Source: Ruminococcus sp.
GTDB lineage: Bacteria; Bacillota; Clostridia; Oscillospirales; Acutalibacteraceae
Assembly: GCA_017473775.1 (NCBI GenBank)
Contig: JAFUJH010000015.1
Location: 1 to 45,956 of the forward strand
Reading direction: 5' to 3'
Length of the DNA stretch: 45,956 nt
A program made the translations under genes and the position numbers. A model generated the notes under the pieces. It was given only the letters and a program-made list of their open reading frames with translations, did no database searches and was not told the DNA's origin. Position 1 is the first letter of the stretch. Every line of letters starts with the position of its first letter. Positions 32,321-40,957 of the stretch are shown piece by piece.

Positions 32321-32632
32321 TGCATTATTAATCTGAGTGTTTTTTCCTTTTATCCACCAGAACAAAGAAACGGCCATTATAGCAATCCCAAGGATTATCA
32401 GGGCAACTCCAACCGCCTGTGCAGGAAGAATCAGCATAAACAGCCCGATAAAAAAGCCTGCTATGCTGACGGGATTAGGCAAAATCAGACCTGAAATAAG
32501 CCCCAGAGAAAGAACCACCACACCGTAAATCTTAGCGGCTTCGGGATTACCCAGCAGGAAAATAAAGCCCATCATAAAAACCAAAGCCCCTGTAATTCCG
32601 ATAAACAGCTGTATGAGTTTTTTGATTTTCAT
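32318..32632 (-). CDS. Small membrane protein next to a TetR regulator
   Basis: A 104-residue protein with four hydrophobic segments (about 5-22, 28-45, 47-68 and 70-92) and a polar C-terminal tail. I recognise no family. GGAGG is eight bases before the ATG at 32632, which fits better than the upstream in-frame start. It is divergent from the TetR-type gene at 32764 and shares its promoter region, so that repressor is the likely regulator. An exporter or stress-membrane role is possible, but unproven. Confidence 0.75.
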   Translation of the reverse strand: MKIKKLIQLFIGITGALVFMMGFIFLLGNPEAAKIYGVVVLSLGLISGLILPNPVSIAGFFIGLFMLILPAQAVGVALIILGIAIMAVSLFWWIKGKNTQINNA

Positions 32633-32655
32633 TTTAACAACCTCCGTAAAATCTA

Positions 32656-32747
32656 TTAACACAACACTTGTTATGTTTTTACAGATATATTATAATATAT
32701 CTATAAAAGAATTAACATCATCAATTTTTATACAAGTGTTGAGTTAA
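32656..32747. promoter_or_regulatory. Divergent promoter with operator-like inverted repeat and shared -10 palindrome
   Basis: A pair of 16-bp arms (32656-32671 and 32732-32747), matching at 15 of 16 positions in inverted orientation, flank a perfect 20-bp palindrome (32683-32702). That palindrome contains TATAAT on both strands. For tetR, TTGTTA (32668-32673), 17-bp spacer, TATAAT (32691-32696); the -35 lies in the left arm. For the membrane protein, TGTTAA and TATAAT (32694-32689) on the - strand with a 17-bp spacer. The left arm contains TAACA-N7-TGTTA, a TetR-operator shape. The second arm sits in the tetR leader. Confidence 0.6.
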
Positions 32748-32763
32748 TGGAAGCGGGTGGCTT

Positions 32764-33297
32764 ATGAATGTAAAAAACAATAAAAGACGGCAAAACTCAA
32801 GGAGAAAAATTCAGGAAGCCTTGCTTTTCTTCTTAGAAAGCAAGGAGCTTCACCAAGTAAGGGTTTCAGAAATATGCGAAAGAGCTAAAATTAACAGAAC
32901 AACCTTCTATGCAAATTTCAACGATATATACGACTTGGCAGATTCTATTCGCAAACAGCTGGAGCAAGAGGTTGACAGCTTCTTTTCCCTTCAACCGGAC
33001 AAGATTCTTATGCCCGATGATTTTCTGAGGCTTTTTCAGCACATATCTGAAAACCGGCTTTTCTACCGAATTTACTTTAAATTAGGATATGACAGCTCAG
33101 ACAACTTGGGGTTTTTAGGCTCCTGCCGTCTGCCCGAAGAAATCACCGTCCAGCATCTGGACTATCACGCCGAATTCTTCAAAAGCGGTCTCAACACCAT
33201 CGTTAAAAAGTGGTTATCCGAAAACTGCTGTAAAACTCCCCAGGAAATGTGCAGTATTCTTCTTGCAGAATACAAGGGACGCTTTTCAGACAAATAA
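32764..33297 (+). CDS. TetR/AcrR-family transcription regulator
   Basis: A 177-residue TetR-family repressor. The N-terminal helix-turn-helix lies at about 12-60, with KIQEALLFFLESKELHQVRVSEI and KINRTTFYANFNDIYDL. The C-terminal helical ligand-binding part shows RLFQHISENRLFYRIYFKLGY. Ligand unknown. The ribosome-binding site is weak (GGGTGG). It is divergent from the small membrane protein and probably represses it and itself through the inverted repeats in 32656-32747. Confidence 0.88.
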   Translation: MNVKNNKRRQNSRRKIQEALLFFLESKELHQVRVSEICERAKINRTTFYANFNDIYDLADSIRKQLEQEVDSFFSLQPDKILMPDDFLRLFQHISENRLFYRIYFKLGYDSSDNLGFLGSCRLPEEITVQHLDYHAEFFKSGLNTIVKKWLSENCCKTPQEMCSILLAEYKGRFSDK

Positions 33298-33306
33298 TAT
33301 GAGTAT

Positions 33307-33358
33307 AAAGCACAAGGGTACAGAAATATTATGGTTTCCGTACCCTTGTGCTTTTGCT
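33307..33358. terminator. Bidirectional terminator between tetR and SNF2 genes
   Basis: Fifteen-base perfect arms (33307-33321, 33340-33354), then TTTTGC on the + strand. Contains GGGTAC and TTTCCGTACCC, similar to the hairpin at 32280-32314. Confidence 0.8.
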
Positions 33359-33365
33359 GTAATAT

Positions 33366-35504
33366 TTACTGTGCAGAGAGTCTCTGCTGTTCCTCTCTGA
33401 CCATTTTTGTAATCCATGACTCGGAGGAGCTTTGCTCCGAGGCGAGTCCTTCCTCGCCTACTACAGATTCATCTGCAAAATTGTCAAACTCAATCTGCTT
33501 ATTTCTGAGTATCTCAAGCATACGCTCGTCTATGGTTTCGTCGCACAGGAGTCTGTGCACCATAACATCCCTGACCTGACCCATTCTGTAGGCACGGGAT
33601 ATTGCCTGATTTTCGATTGAGGGTTTAATCTGAGGCTCGCAGAAGATAATCACGCTGGCACTCTGGATATTGAGTCCTGTGCCGCCTGCCTGCACCTGAC
33701 TGATTAGCACAGCTCCTGCCTCAGCTTCTGTGAATTCATCCACTATCTCCTGACGCCGCAGGGGACTCACTGCACCTGTGATAACCTCCATACATCTGTC
33801 AGCAAGAAGCCACTGCACCTTGTCAAGGGTTTCTCTGAAGAAGGAGAACACTATCACCTTGCGGTTTTCGTCCTTTGCTTTGTCACAAAGCTCCAGAAGC
33901 CTCTGTGCCTTACAGGATTCGCGAACATCCGGCATCTGCCACGATACCTGACGGATAGCCATAAAGTTTCCGCTGAGGACGGACTCCCGGTATGCAAGCT
34001 TCTCTTTATCGCTCATTACGCACCACTGCTCTTTTTCAATCAAATCAGGAAGCTCCGTGAGCACATCCTCACGGGTGCGTCTGAGGTAAACAGGGGCAAG
34101 CTCCTGACGGAACTGCTCTGCTGTGGAAATATACTTGACTCTCTCTAACTCCTGTGCCACTGCAGGTTGAAGCAGACTGCACAGGAAGCACATCTCGTCC
34201 ACTCTGTTCTCAAGGGGTGTGCCCGACATAAACAATATATTTTCTGTCTGCCTGAGCAAAGCCGACAACGCCTTGGTCCGTTGAGTATCGGGATTCTTCA
34301 CATAATGAGCCTCATCGGCGATTATCATTCCGATTCTGAATTTCTCAGGCATTGTGAATCGGCTGACGGACTCGTAGGTGGTAACTGCCACATCGCCGTT
34401 TTTACGCCAGTGAAGCAGTGCCTCGTCATCTGAGCCGTGAACCTTGGTTACAGAGAGGGTGCTGTGCTTCTCAATCTCTCTGCACCAGTTTATCAGCACG
34501 CTTGCAGGGCAGACTACCATAAAGTGGGTCACGCCCTCTGCCTTCAGTGCCGCCATAGCCGCTATAGCCTGAACAGTTTTACCCAGACCCATCTCGTCAC
34601 CTAAGAGGGTACGCTTCTGATGAACTATGTATTTTGTGCCGAAGGTCTGGTAGCTTCTCAGTGTAGCCTTCAGGTATCGCAGGTCAAGCTGATGAGCCTC
34701 AACCTCACGGACAAGCTGTGCAGGCAGACCCATATCGCCATTCTGAGGCACGCCCAATCCCTGACCTGCCTGCTCAAGAGCTGAGTAGTACTCGGCAGAA
34801 TTCAGCAGGAAGTCTGCCATATAGGTCTCCCGGGGTGCAGTGACTATGCTGTTATACTGAGAAAAAAGTGCAGTTGAGCCAAACTCTCCTGAAAGCCTCA
34901 GGGCAAGGCTGTCTGCCGCCTGCTGTGCCATTGCCTTTTTCGCCTTGGATGTAAATAACCAAGAAAGCCCTGAGCCTGCCTTCTTTGCTGACTCAAGCTC
35001 TGCCATCAAGGGCTTGTGGTTTGCCTCGTAAAGACTCCTTGCCTTCTCACGCAGGGGCTTGCACCTTAAATAGACATACAAAGCCCTGACGATATCTGTA
35101 TCCGCCTTGTTGGGATTATCCGCATTTATACGGACACGGAGATTTTCTTTTGTATTCTCCACTATCTGCTTTACGGTTTCGGTAATTTTCAGGGCTGATT
35201 GTGCACCCACGCCCTTTATGGATTCTATCCGAGCAGATGTCATACGGGACAACTGCCAGATATTCTTGATGCCTGCATCCACAAGCAAAGACACCCTGAT
35301 ACCCTGCTTACCCTTAGCAAGGTGCTCTGTGTCCATTGCCTCAAGGGTAGCCCTGAGCCTGTCATTGTAAAGACCCTGTGCCGCCTGTCTGACGGCAAGC
35401 ACCTGGGAGCTTTCGGACTCTATCAGCTTCTTGTAGCCTTCGTCCGTATCCCTTGCCTGCTTTATAAGTCTTTTTATCTGACCGCGGTCAAATTTTTCAC
35501 TCAT
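33366..35504 (-). CDS. SNF2-family DNA-dependent ATPase/helicase
   Basis: A 712-residue SWI2/SNF2-type protein. An N-terminal helix-hairpin-helix-like segment (RMTSARIESIKGVGAQSALKI, about 80-105) is followed by the two RecA-like lobes. Motif I is GDEMGLGKT (302-310), motif II is ADEAHYVKN at about 395, motif III is MSGTPLENR; lobe 2 has QVQAGGTGLNIQSA and a Q-x-x-x-R-x-x-R-like AISRAYRMGQ (motif VI). These proteins translocate on double-stranded DNA; the bacterial members act in transcription restart or DNA repair, but this one's role is unknown. Start: GAGGAG eight bases before the ATG. It is transcribed alone. No methylase or nuclease gene is adjacent, so no restriction-like system is implied. 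Confidence 0.9.
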   Translation of the reverse strand: MSEKFDRGQIKRLIKQARDTDEGYKKLIESESSQVLAVRQAAQGLYNDRLRATLEAMDTEHLAKGKQGIRVSLLVDAGIKNIWQLSRMTSARIESIKGVGAQSALKITETVKQIVENTKENLRVRINADNPNKADTDIVRALYVYLRCKPLREKARSLYEANHKPLMAELESAKKAGSGLSWLFTSKAKKAMAQQAADSLALRLSGEFGSTALFSQYNSIVTAPRETYMADFLLNSAEYYSALEQAGQGLGVPQNGDMGLPAQLVREVEAHQLDLRYLKATLRSYQTFGTKYIVHQKRTLLGDEMGLGKTVQAIAAMAALKAEGVTHFMVVCPASVLINWCREIEKHSTLSVTKVHGSDDEALLHWRKNGDVAVTTYESVSRFTMPEKFRIGMIIADEAHYVKNPDTQRTKALSALLRQTENILFMSGTPLENRVDEMCFLCSLLQPAVAQELERVKYISTAEQFRQELAPVYLRRTREDVLTELPDLIEKEQWCVMSDKEKLAYRESVLSGNFMAIRQVSWQMPDVRESCKAQRLLELCDKAKDENRKVIVFSFFRETLDKVQWLLADRCMEVITGAVSPLRRQEIVDEFTEAEAGAVLISQVQAGGTGLNIQSASVIIFCEPQIKPSIENQAISRAYRMGQVRDVMVHRLLCDETIDERMLEILRNKQIEFDNFADESVVGEEGLASEQSSSESWITKMVREEQQRLSAQ

Positions 35505-35570
35505 AGGATAATCTCCTCACTGTGATTGTATATACTTTGATTTTATCACCTTGCAACAAGGAAGTAAATA

Positions 35571-35611
35571 CAAAAAGCAATAAACCCCACTCATATTGCA
35601 GAGTGGGGTTT
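35571..35611 (-). terminator. Terminator of amylase-like gene
   Basis: Eleven-base perfect arms AAACCCCACTC/GAGTGGGGTTT (35582-35592, 35601-35611), followed by ATTGCTTTTTG on the - strand. Confidence 0.8.
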
Positions 35612-35628
35612 GCTGATAAACTATAGGG

Positions 35629-38600
35629 TTATTCCTTTGTAGCCTCTACAACATCGGAGTAAACAATCAGTGTCTCGCCTGCTGCGTTCTTGTACTGAAC
35701 ATATGCCCTTGCAACCCAAGTCTGACCCAAAGTTACATCAGACTTAGTCCATGTGTAGGAGTTAACTGCTGTTGCAGAAGTTGTGCCTGCAGGAGACCTG
35801 TCGTAAACATTCTCGTCTGTTGTGCCTACTACCAGGTTGTCACCTGTGTAACCGTTCTTATTCATTGCCAGAATACCGGACTTCACATAAGTTACGCCAA
35901 GTTCTTCCTCTGGAACACACCAGCTGAAGTAGAATATGTTTTTGTCTGCCAGAGTCTCAGTATCAACTGCATCTACATTTACAATTACCTGATAATCAAT
36001 CTCTGCAGCCTTATCAACAAACACTGCCTCGAGCACCACTGCATCAGTCGGGAAGTACTTACAGGATGAGCTGTAGCATATTACATCGCCGTCTGCTGTC
36101 CAATATGCAAACTTCTTACCCTCGGGGGCTTCATCTGCAGTAAGGTACATTGCACTGTTTGTACTGTACTGTCCAACCGCATTTGTGGAGCCTGTACCTG
36201 TGCCGCCGATAATCTCCACATCAACATAGGTCTTTACACGGTTCCATATTGCCAGAATTGTAACATCATTACCTGCTGTGAGTTCAGCCTGAATTTCTTC
36301 ATCTGTCATACTCCAGCCTGCAAATTCAAAGCCAACCTGTGCAGGTGCATCGGGATATGAAATCTCATCGCCTGCTGCATAATACTGCATATCAAGAATC
36401 TGACCATTGCCGCTTGCAGCCTTGTCATTCTTGAAAATTACTGTGTTAATGCCGCTATAATCGGTAACATACAACGCCTTCAGATAATCCTTACCTGTTG
36501 TGGTAAATGTGTAGGTGTATTCGGTTGTAAGAATACTTCCGTTTGCAGAGTTTACCCAGCCGATAAATTCTTTATCTGCGACAGAGTTTGCTGTGATAGT
36601 AACGGAGGAGTTATATGTAACCTGAGAGTTGATATAGCTTACGCCCTGAGGACGGACAGCGCTGTCGTTGATTGAAATCTTGAAGCCTGTACCGCTGATG
36701 ATATCAATTTTCAGAGAACCTATGGTGGTTGTTACGGATTCTCCTCTTGTTCTGTACTGTGCAGTAACTGTAGTATCGCCTGTGATATAGTTGAATGACT
36801 TATCCCAACCAGTGAATACATATCCGTCTCTTACAGGAGCTGTAGGAGCCACCGCAGAGGCACCGTACTCAACAGACTGTGTTCTCAGAACAGTTCCGTC
36901 GAAGTCTGCAAAGGTTACTGTGTATTTATTTGCTATGCTCACATATGTTGCGGTAATTGTCAGGTCGCTTTGTACATCTGAGTATTCGGTATCCCAACCG
37001 GAGAATACATATGTATACTGTGCGTCAGCCTCTCTCTCGGGATATGCAGGGGATTTTGCTGCAGCTCCTTTTTCTATCCTCTGAGTACTGAGCACTGTGC
37101 CGTCGTAGTCTACAAATGTTACTGTGTACAACTGTGCTCTGTGCAGAACAATAAGACTGCCTGTTGAAAGATTAAAGTTAAATGTGTATAAACCGCCTGT
37201 TGCGTTAAGTGTACAGTTGTCTGCACCAATCTCCATTAACCAACCACTGGCTGATGTTATTTCGGTAGTATCCTCAATAATTCCCGGGTTACCGAACCAC
37301 TCGCCATCCTGCAGAACTTTGAAGTAATATGTGCCTGCATCAAGCTCGACCTCTACTGAGACCACATTGCTGTCATCGGCAGGCATCATAGCGTCAACCT
37401 GCTGCCATTCGTTGAAGGAACCCATAAGGAATACGGTCAGCTCTGAATATGTAGCGGTAACAGTGATATCCTTTGTTACATTATCAAACTCAGTGTCCCA
37501 GCCAAGGAAGGTGTATCCCTCTCTTACAGGAGATTCGGGAGCCTGTGCTGATTCTCCGGCTTCAACCAACTGAGTGCTGAGTACTGTGCCGTCAAAGTCT
37601 ACAAATGTTACTGTGTAGCTTTCGCCGCGCTCTCTGTACTGTGCAGTAACTGTTGTGTCCTTGGTTATATTGTCAAAGGCTGTGTCCCAGCCTGTAAACA
37701 CATATCCGTCTCTTGCAGGAGCCTCGGGAGCTGTTGCACCCTTGCCGTACTCTACCTGCTGAGTGCTGATTACTGTGCCGTCGTAGCTCATAAATGCTAC
37801 TGTGTAAACATTTATCTTTGAATCGTATACAGCAGTTACAACTGTATCGGCTGTAATATTGCTGAAATCCTTATCCCAGCCTGCAAATGTGTAGGTATAC
37901 TGTGCATCTGCCGGTCTTGCGGGGGAAGCAGGAGCTGTTGCAGAGGAGCCTTTGTCCACCTGTTGCTCAGAGAGAACCATACCGTTGTAATCCTTGAAAG
38001 TGACTGTGAACACTGACTCCTCAGGGTCAGGCTCAGAAGTACCGAAAAGAATTACCAAGAATCTTGTATTTGTATTGAAAATAAAGGTGTATGTACCGCC
38101 TGTGGCGTTGAGTGTACAGTCACCTGCAGCGGCATCCATCTCCCAGCCGATTTCAGAGGTTGCCTCTGTGGTGTCTTCAATTACTCCGCCGTTTCCGTAC
38201 CAAGTGTCACCTGTGTTTATCTTGAATTTGTATGAGCCGCCTTCAAGGGTAAGTGTGACAGTTACAACACCATCCTCAGCAGCTGTGTCCATGGGAGTAT
38301 CCTCTGACCAGCTGTTGAAGTCACCCTTCAGGTAAACAGTCTGTGCTGTTGCCGCCTCGGTGGTTGTACCCTGTGTAGTTGTCTCAACCACTGCATCTGT
38401 GGTAACAACAAGCTTCTGTGTAGAAAGGTCAAATGCGAACTTGTATGTGCCGCCTGTAGCTGTAAGTGTACAGTCACCTGCAGCGGTATCCATCACCCAA
38501 CCGTCTGCGCCTGTTGTATCTGTGATAGTACCTGAGTTTCCGTACCAAAGCTCACGATCAGCGTTGTTAATCTTGAATGTGTATGTGCCCTGTGCAAGCA

Positions 38601-40500
38601 CCATTGTTGTAGTAACAACATTACTTCCCACAGTATATTCCATGGGGTGGGATGTGCCCCACTCATTGAAACTGCCCTTGAGATAGTATGTAGAAGTAGT
38701 ATCTGTTGTATTTTCGTGTTCTACAACCAGCATACCTGTGCTTACATTGAAGCTGAATGTGTACTTGCCGCCTGATGCCGCAAGTTTACAGTTATCCTGA
38801 TTTGCTGAAGTCATTTCCCAACCAACAGCAGATGTGGCTGTGGTGGTATCTTCGACAGTACCTGAGTTTCCGTACCAGATGCCGTTTGTGGTTGCAACCT
38901 TGAACTCATAGGTACCTGCCTCGAGGAACATAGAAGTCTCAACAGTATTGCCGTCAACAGCAATCATTTTGTTTGCATTAACATCCCAATCATTGAAAGC
39001 GCCTGCAATTGCAACATCTGTTACATCGCCCTTTGTGAAGGTACCGCTGTTATCTACATCGTAGATTACCGCAATACCTGTGTCACCAATTTCACCTGAA
39101 ACAGAGCCGCTCTGTACAGTAAAGATGTTACCTGTGATAGCATCCTTGTATGTGCCTGCCGCCATTTTGTGAACAGGAACACCTGAAACACTGCTGTTTG
39201 TACCGCTTGTGTTTACGATAACCATACCCGATGTACCGCGCTCTACACAAGCAAAGTTGCTATAAGAAGAAAAGTATTCTTCCTGACCTGCAAAGTGGTT
39301 TTTGAAGTTATTGACAGCCTTTACAGCAGGAAGTCTCCATGAAGTATGGTCTGCTGCACCCATCATAGTTGTGCTCATATCCGCAGGACGGGCAAGGTAC
39401 AGACCGCAGACCTCATTACGGGCACCGATAATAGCCCATGTCTTATTGATGTTCTCATCACTCACACTGCGAGTGATGAAGTTCTTGTAATCATTGTGGG
39501 ACTCTGTCCACTGAACAGCCTTGTTGTTTGCGGCACCGTTGCTGATAGCACTTGTTATTGCGGCAGAGGCATTACCGCTCTGGATACCGTTTCTGATAGT
39601 ATCAGAAGAAGCGTTGTCTGTAACGCTCATATATCTTGTATATGCCTCAATGCTCAGTCCCCCGCCGGGAGAATTCAGAATCTCACCATAATAGTAAGGG
39701 GTAATTCCGCGGGTTTCCTGTGCAAAAGCGGTTGCATCCCCCAGAACTTTGCTCCAGAAGTCAGAGCTTGTGCCTGTTGCATCCCAGTCGGTTTCGATGT
39801 TCTTGGCAGAATCAAAGCGGAAGCCGTCTGCGCCTGCCTCGATAGCCTCTTTAAGAAGGTTTGTGCAGTATGTCTGAACCGTTGCATTGCCTGTGTTCAG
39901 GTCAGGAGCACCCGATAAACAATAATGAGTAAGCTCGTAACGGTCATCAGAATCAGCTATATTATTAGTAACACTGTGCCAGCAATCGGCGTTATCCCTC
40001 AGTTCAGCAGTAACATCAGAATGAATTGTGTTGCTTGCCCCACCTGTAGCCATGTGGTTTAAAACAACATCAACAATAACCTTGACTCCGTACTTGTGTG
40101 CAGTTTCGCACATATAAGCAAAATCCGACTTTGTTCCCAGAGCATTATAGTCCTTGGTTTCCATACTTAAAGCTATAGGCTGATATAAAACCGAGGAGGA
40201 ATTCATAACAGTATTGTAGCTTTCTTTGGTTGTTTCCTTTGTTGCCTGAACAGGTGAGGTCTGAATAGCAGAGAAGCCCTGCTGAGCAATCAGACTCATA
40301 TTAGCCGCGATGTTCTGATATGACCAGTTCCAGCACTGGAGTATCTGTCCCTGCTGGATATCGTCTACCAGACCGTACATTCCGGCCCCTGTATCTGCAA
40401 CCTCTGTCTGAGCCGAAAACGCAGTGAAAGGTACGCAAGCAAATACAGAGAATACGGTGCAGATAGCAAGCAGTATACTTAAACTTTTCTTCAGGTTCAT
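35629..40500 (-). CDS. Secreted GH13 alpha-amylase-like protein with four starch-binding-like modules
   Basis: A 1623-residue secreted protein. Signal peptide about 1-30. The N-terminal GH13 catalytic domain (about 43-480) resembles subfamily 28 (AmyE-like): region I DVVLNH (144-149), region II GFRFDSAKNIE with nucleophile D230, region III YGEIL with E273, region IV WTESHNDY (331-338). In AmyE region IV is ESHDTY, so the catalytic Asp after His335 aligns with Asn336 here, with an Asp next to it; the codon AAT at 39495-39493 is clear. His180 of AmyE region II is also Asn. After it come four modules with the form AFNDWD, SFNEWG, DFNSWS and SFNEWQ (about 497, 605, 722 and 1024), likely X25/CBM-type starch-binding. 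Listeria-Bacteroides-type repeats (VTFxDYDGTVLSTQ, GWDxxF) alternate with them. The C-terminal beta-rich part to 1623 is unassigned. There is no dockerin. A strong AGGAGG precedes the ATG. Confidence 0.85.
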   Translation of the reverse strand: MNLKKSLSILLAICTVFSVFACVPFTAFSAQTEVADTGAGMYGLVDDIQQGQILQCWNWSYQNIAANMSLIAQQGFSAIQTSPVQATKETTKESYNTVMNSSSVLYQPIALSMETKDYNALGTKSDFAYMCETAHKYGVKVIVDVVLNHMATGGASNTIHSDVTAELRDNADCWHSVTNNIADSDDRYELTHYCLSGAPDLNTGNATVQTYCTNLLKEAIEAGADGFRFDSAKNIETDWDATGTSSDFWSKVLGDATAFAQETRGITPYYYGEILNSPGGGLSIEAYTRYMSVTDNASSDTIRNGIQSGNASAAITSAISNGAANNKAVQWTESHNDYKNFITRSVSDENINKTWAIIGARNEVCGLYLARPADMSTTMMGAADHTSWRLPAVKAVNNFKNHFAGQEEYFSSYSNFACVERGTSGMVIVNTSGTNSSVSGVPVHKMAAGTYKDAITGNIFTVQSGSVSGEIGDTGIAVIYDVDNSGTFTKGDVTDVAIAGAFNDWDVNANKMIAVDGNTVETSMFLEAGTYEFKVATTNGIWYGNSGTVEDTTTATSAVGWEMTSANQDNCKLAASGGKYTFSFNVSTGMLVVEHENTTDTTSTYYLKGSFNEWGTSHPMEYTVGSNVVTTTMVLAQGTYTFKINNADRELWYGNSGTITDTTGADGWVMDTAAGDCTLTATGGTYKFAFDLSTQKLVVTTDAVVETTTQGTTTEAATAQTVYLKGDFNSWSEDTPMDTAAEDGVVTVTLTLEGGSYKFKINTGDTWYGNGGVIEDTTEATSEIGWEMDAAAGDCTLNATGGTYTFIFNTNTRFLVILFGTSEPDPEESVFTVTFKDYNGMVLSEQQVDKGSSATAPASPARPADAQYTYTFAGWDKDFSNITADTVVTAVYDSKINVYTVAFMSYDGTVISTQQVEYGKGATAPEAPARDGYVFTGWDTAFDNITKDTTVTAQYRERGESYTVTFVDFDGTVLSTQLVEAGESAQAPESPVREGYTFLGWDTEFDNVTKDITVTATYSELTVFLMGSFNEWQQVDAMMPADDSNVVSVEVELDAGTYYFKVLQDGEWFGNPGIIEDTTEITSASGWLMEIGADNCTLNATGGLYTFNFNLSTGSLIVLHRAQLYTVTFVDYDGTVLSTQRIEKGAAAKSPAYPEREADAQYTYVFSGWDTEYSDVQSDLTITATYVSIANKYTVTFADFDGTVLRTQSVEYGASAVAPTAPVRDGYVFTGWDKSFNYITGDTTVTAQYRTRGESVTTTIGSLKIDIISGTGFKISINDSAVRPQGVSYINSQVTYNSSVTITANSVADKEFIGWVNSANGSILTTEYTYTFTTTGKDYLKALYVTDYSGINTVIFKNDKAASGNGQILDMQYYAAGDEISYPDAPAQVGFEFAGWSMTDEEIQAELTAGNDVTILAIWNRVKTYVDVEIIGGTGTGSTNAVGQYSTNSAMYLTADEAPEGKKFAYWTADGDVICYSSSCKYFPTDAVVLEAVFVDKAAEIDYQVIVNVDAVDTETLADKNIFYFSWCVPEEELGVTYVKSGILAMNKNGYTGDNLVVGTTDENVYDRSPAGTTSATAVNSYTWTKSDVTLGQTWVARAYVQYKNAAGETLIVYSDVVEATKE

Positions 40501-40535
40501 GTAAAAACCTCCTAAAAAGAAATATTCTTAGTTTA

Positions 40536-40615
40536 ATTTTACTATATAAAATGCAGATAAGCAAATAAAAACGGAAGATTCTACCTTTACTACAAAAACC
40601 ACCCTATGGTTTTTG
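40536..40615 (-). promoter_or_regulatory. Promoter of amylase-like gene with upstream inverted repeat
   Basis: TTGCTT (40564-40559), 17-bp spacer, TAAAAT (40541-40536) on the - strand. About 30 bp upstream lies a 9-bp inverted repeat with a 5-nt loop (CAAAAACCA/TGGTTTTTG, 40593-40601, 40607-40615), a candidate regulator site. Sugar-responsive control is plausible but unproven. Confidence 0.5.
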
Positions 40616-40898
40616 GTAAATAACACAAAAAACAGTTTCTGTTACGGATGTTTTTTGCCTCTGACTCATTTCGTAGATTCATATTAGGATAAAAAACACC
40701 TTGCAGAAAAGCGTGTTATCCTTAACGGAGTATTACGCAAACCGAGTGGGATGACAGAAAATACAGTATAGTCGTCATTGGCTATACTGTATTTTTCACT
40801 TTGCTCATAATTTGGTTCACGCATACTTGTACTTTTGGGGTAACTCTCAAAAGTCATAATTGAAATTGAGTTTTTTGTGTCTTTATCCTTCTAAGGTC
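40616..40898. other. Intergenic leader region upstream of V-ATPase
   Basis: No ORF of useful size. Holds two AGGATAA/TTATCCT motifs in inverted pairing (40686-40692 and 40716-40722), a strong hairpin with T5 (40758-40795: 14-base arms, loop of 10 nt), and a weak hairpin (40831-40837, 40848-40854). The 40758 hairpin looks like an intrinsic terminator, yet the only plus-strand transcription it could end would be a short RNA from this region. No tRNA or known riboswitch is recognised. Confidence 0.4.
40758..40795 (+). terminator. Intrinsic-type terminator in V-ATPase upstream region
   Basis: Fourteen-base perfect arms (40758-40771 and 40782-40795) ending in TTTTT. The RNA it would end is not identified. 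Confidence 0.65.
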
Positions 40899-40927
40899 TT
40901 GACGAAAGGATAAAAGTGTGCTATACT
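40882..40927 (+). promoter_or_regulatory. Promoter of V-ATPase operon with inverted repeat over the -35
   Basis: TTGACG (40899-40904), 17-bp spacer, TATACT (40922-40927). A perfect 9-bp inverted repeat, TTTATCCTT (40882-40890) and AAGGATAAA (40906-40914), flanks the -35 box. Both arms hold the AGGATAA core also found upstream at 40686 and 40716. Confidence 0.65.
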
Positions 40928-40957
40928 CTTATAAAATCGAATAATTATGATTGCATT

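Noticed and set aside
33366-35504. SNF2 gene considered as part of a DISARM-like or restriction system
   Set aside because: No methylase, nuclease or phospholipase D gene adjacent; it is a single gene between two terminators.
36650-39010. Tandem sequence repeats considered as a CRISPR or mobile element
   Set aside because: They are in-frame protein repeats inside the amylase-like gene, of domain size, with no short spacer pattern.
40616-40898. Possible small RNA ending at the 40758-40795 hairpin
   Set aside because: No convincing promoter was found at the right distance upstream and no known RNA fold recognised.
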